Assembly: GCF_002243645.1 (NCBI RefSeq)
Contig: NZ_CP017704.1
Location: 1,713,501 to 1,777,500, forward strand
Length of the DNA stretch: 64,000 nt
Reading direction: 5' to 3'
Source of the DNA: Peribacillus simplex NBRC 15720 = DSM 1321
GTDB taxonomy: Bacteria; Bacillota; Bacilli; Bacillales; DSM-1321
Each line of letters begins with the position of its first letter. The stretch's first letter is position 1. Below are positions 63,723-64,000 of the stretch, piece by piece. Position numbers and translations under genes: made by a program. Below the pieces are notes generated by a model. The model had not been told where the DNA came from. It did not search any database and saw nothing but the letters and a program-made list of their open reading frames with translations.

Positions 63723-64000
63723 TTGTCCTTCACCTCATTCTCAGACAAACCCGCCGGTTTGTTTATATAGCCCTGTCTTCGAATATGGGCCGCAACATCG
63801 ATTTCCACTTCCATTTCCGCGAATATCTCATCCCAGTGGCTTTCGATTTGATTAAACTGTTTAGGATATTTCCGATAGAAATCTTTACCTAACCCTAAAA
63901 TGTCCGCTTTCTTCTGCTGAGTATGCAGAAAAGCCATCTCGAGGCGTTTTTTTATATCTTTTTGATATGCCTGTTCTGCAGCTTTTAGAGATTTTGGACT
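63719..64000 (-). CDS. GerAC-family germination lipoprotein, C-terminal part
   Basis: The frame enters from the right edge of the window; about 93 C-terminal residues are visible. KADILGLGKDFYRKYPKQFNQIESHWDEIF and EVEIDVAAHIRRQGYINKPAG are the conserved end of Ger(x)C proteins (usually D-I-F-G-x-G...F-R-K-Y-P...I-R-R-x-G). GerAC is the lipoprotein subunit of germinant receptors. Here it precedes, rather than follows, the visible gerAB-like genes. The start lies outside. Confidence 0.85.
   Translation of the reverse strand, partial: SPKSLKAAEQAYQKDIKKRLEMAFLHTQQKKADILGLGKDFYRKYPKQFNQIESHWDEIFAEMEVEIDVAAHIRRQGYINKPAGLSENEVKDK

Overview
The window reads as an AT-rich chromosomal segment of a spore-forming Bacillaceae bacterium, probably close to Peribacillus/Bacillus simplex. 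The signs are strong GGAGG-type ribosome sites with frequent TTG/GTG starts, a complete Bacillus-type iol operon, sigma-54 activators with PAS sensors, a collagen-like exosporium gene remnant, GerA-type germination genes and a YumC-type ferredoxin reductase. No rRNA, tRNA, CRISPR array or prophage block was seen. Almost everything is accessory catabolism, transport and regulation.

Layout. 1-6.6 kb: a minus-strand amine/aldehyde oxidation operon (FAD oxidoreductase, aldehyde dehydrogenase, MATE pump, cupin, amidohydrolase) behind a textbook MerR promoter with a 19-bp spacer. The divergent regulator is a MerR protein fused to a zinc ribbon and a degenerate methyltransferase-like domain. 6.7-8.7 kb: a decayed IS6 transposase and an MFS exporter. 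9-15.2 kb: an aminobenzoyl-glutamate-type locus (AbgT transporter, AbgA- and AbgB-like M20 hydrolases) with a divergent regulator carrying a degenerate GGDEF-like domain. 15.3-21.4 kb: a kinase gene broken by one amber codon, an Old Yellow Enzyme, a TnpB-only IS200/IS605 element with a structured RNA end, a DHA2 exporter with its TetR repressor, and a 30-residue holin-like toxin gene. 21.4-27.5 kb: a sigma-54-controlled operon (agmatinase-family hydrolase, sodium:solute symporter, class II aldolase, D-2-hydroxyacid dehydrogenase) with its divergent PAS-AAA+-HTH activator. 27.7-29.7 kb: broken collagen-like gene, LacI regulator, broken TIM-barrel fragment. 29.7-42.8 kb: an MFS gene and the inositol operon iolA-B-C-D-E-(transporter)-G-H-I-J, with three LacI/CcpA-type palindromes upstream of iolA. 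42.8-49 kb: small genes, an MHS-family transporter, a YjjG-type phosphatase, and a DUF3311/symporter pair behind another sigma-54 promoter. 49-57.7 kb: an ester-hydrolase gene and a sigma-54 operon encoding ferredoxin-NADP reductase, ferredoxin, a Rieske oxygenase, an aldehyde dehydrogenase and a D-malate/tartrate-type dehydrogenase, with its divergent activator. 57.9-60.6 kb: an ECF sigma/anti-sigma pair with a lipoprotein and an AcfC-like binding protein. 60.7-64 kb: an interspersed repeat and the end of a germination operon with two tandem gerAB-like genes and a partial gerAC-like gene.

The most interesting proposal is that the 51-56 kb operon degrades carnitine or a close relative. A CntA-like Rieske enzyme would release trimethylamine and malic semialdehyde, the aldehyde dehydrogenase would make D-malate, and the D-malate-type dehydrogenase would make pyruvate. 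Electrons would come from a separate ferredoxin and YumC-type reductase instead of the flavin/iron-sulfur protein CntB. The sequence shows a good -24/-12 promoter and an 11-bp inverted repeat suited to be the activator site. This is inferred from motifs and context; no database search was possible.
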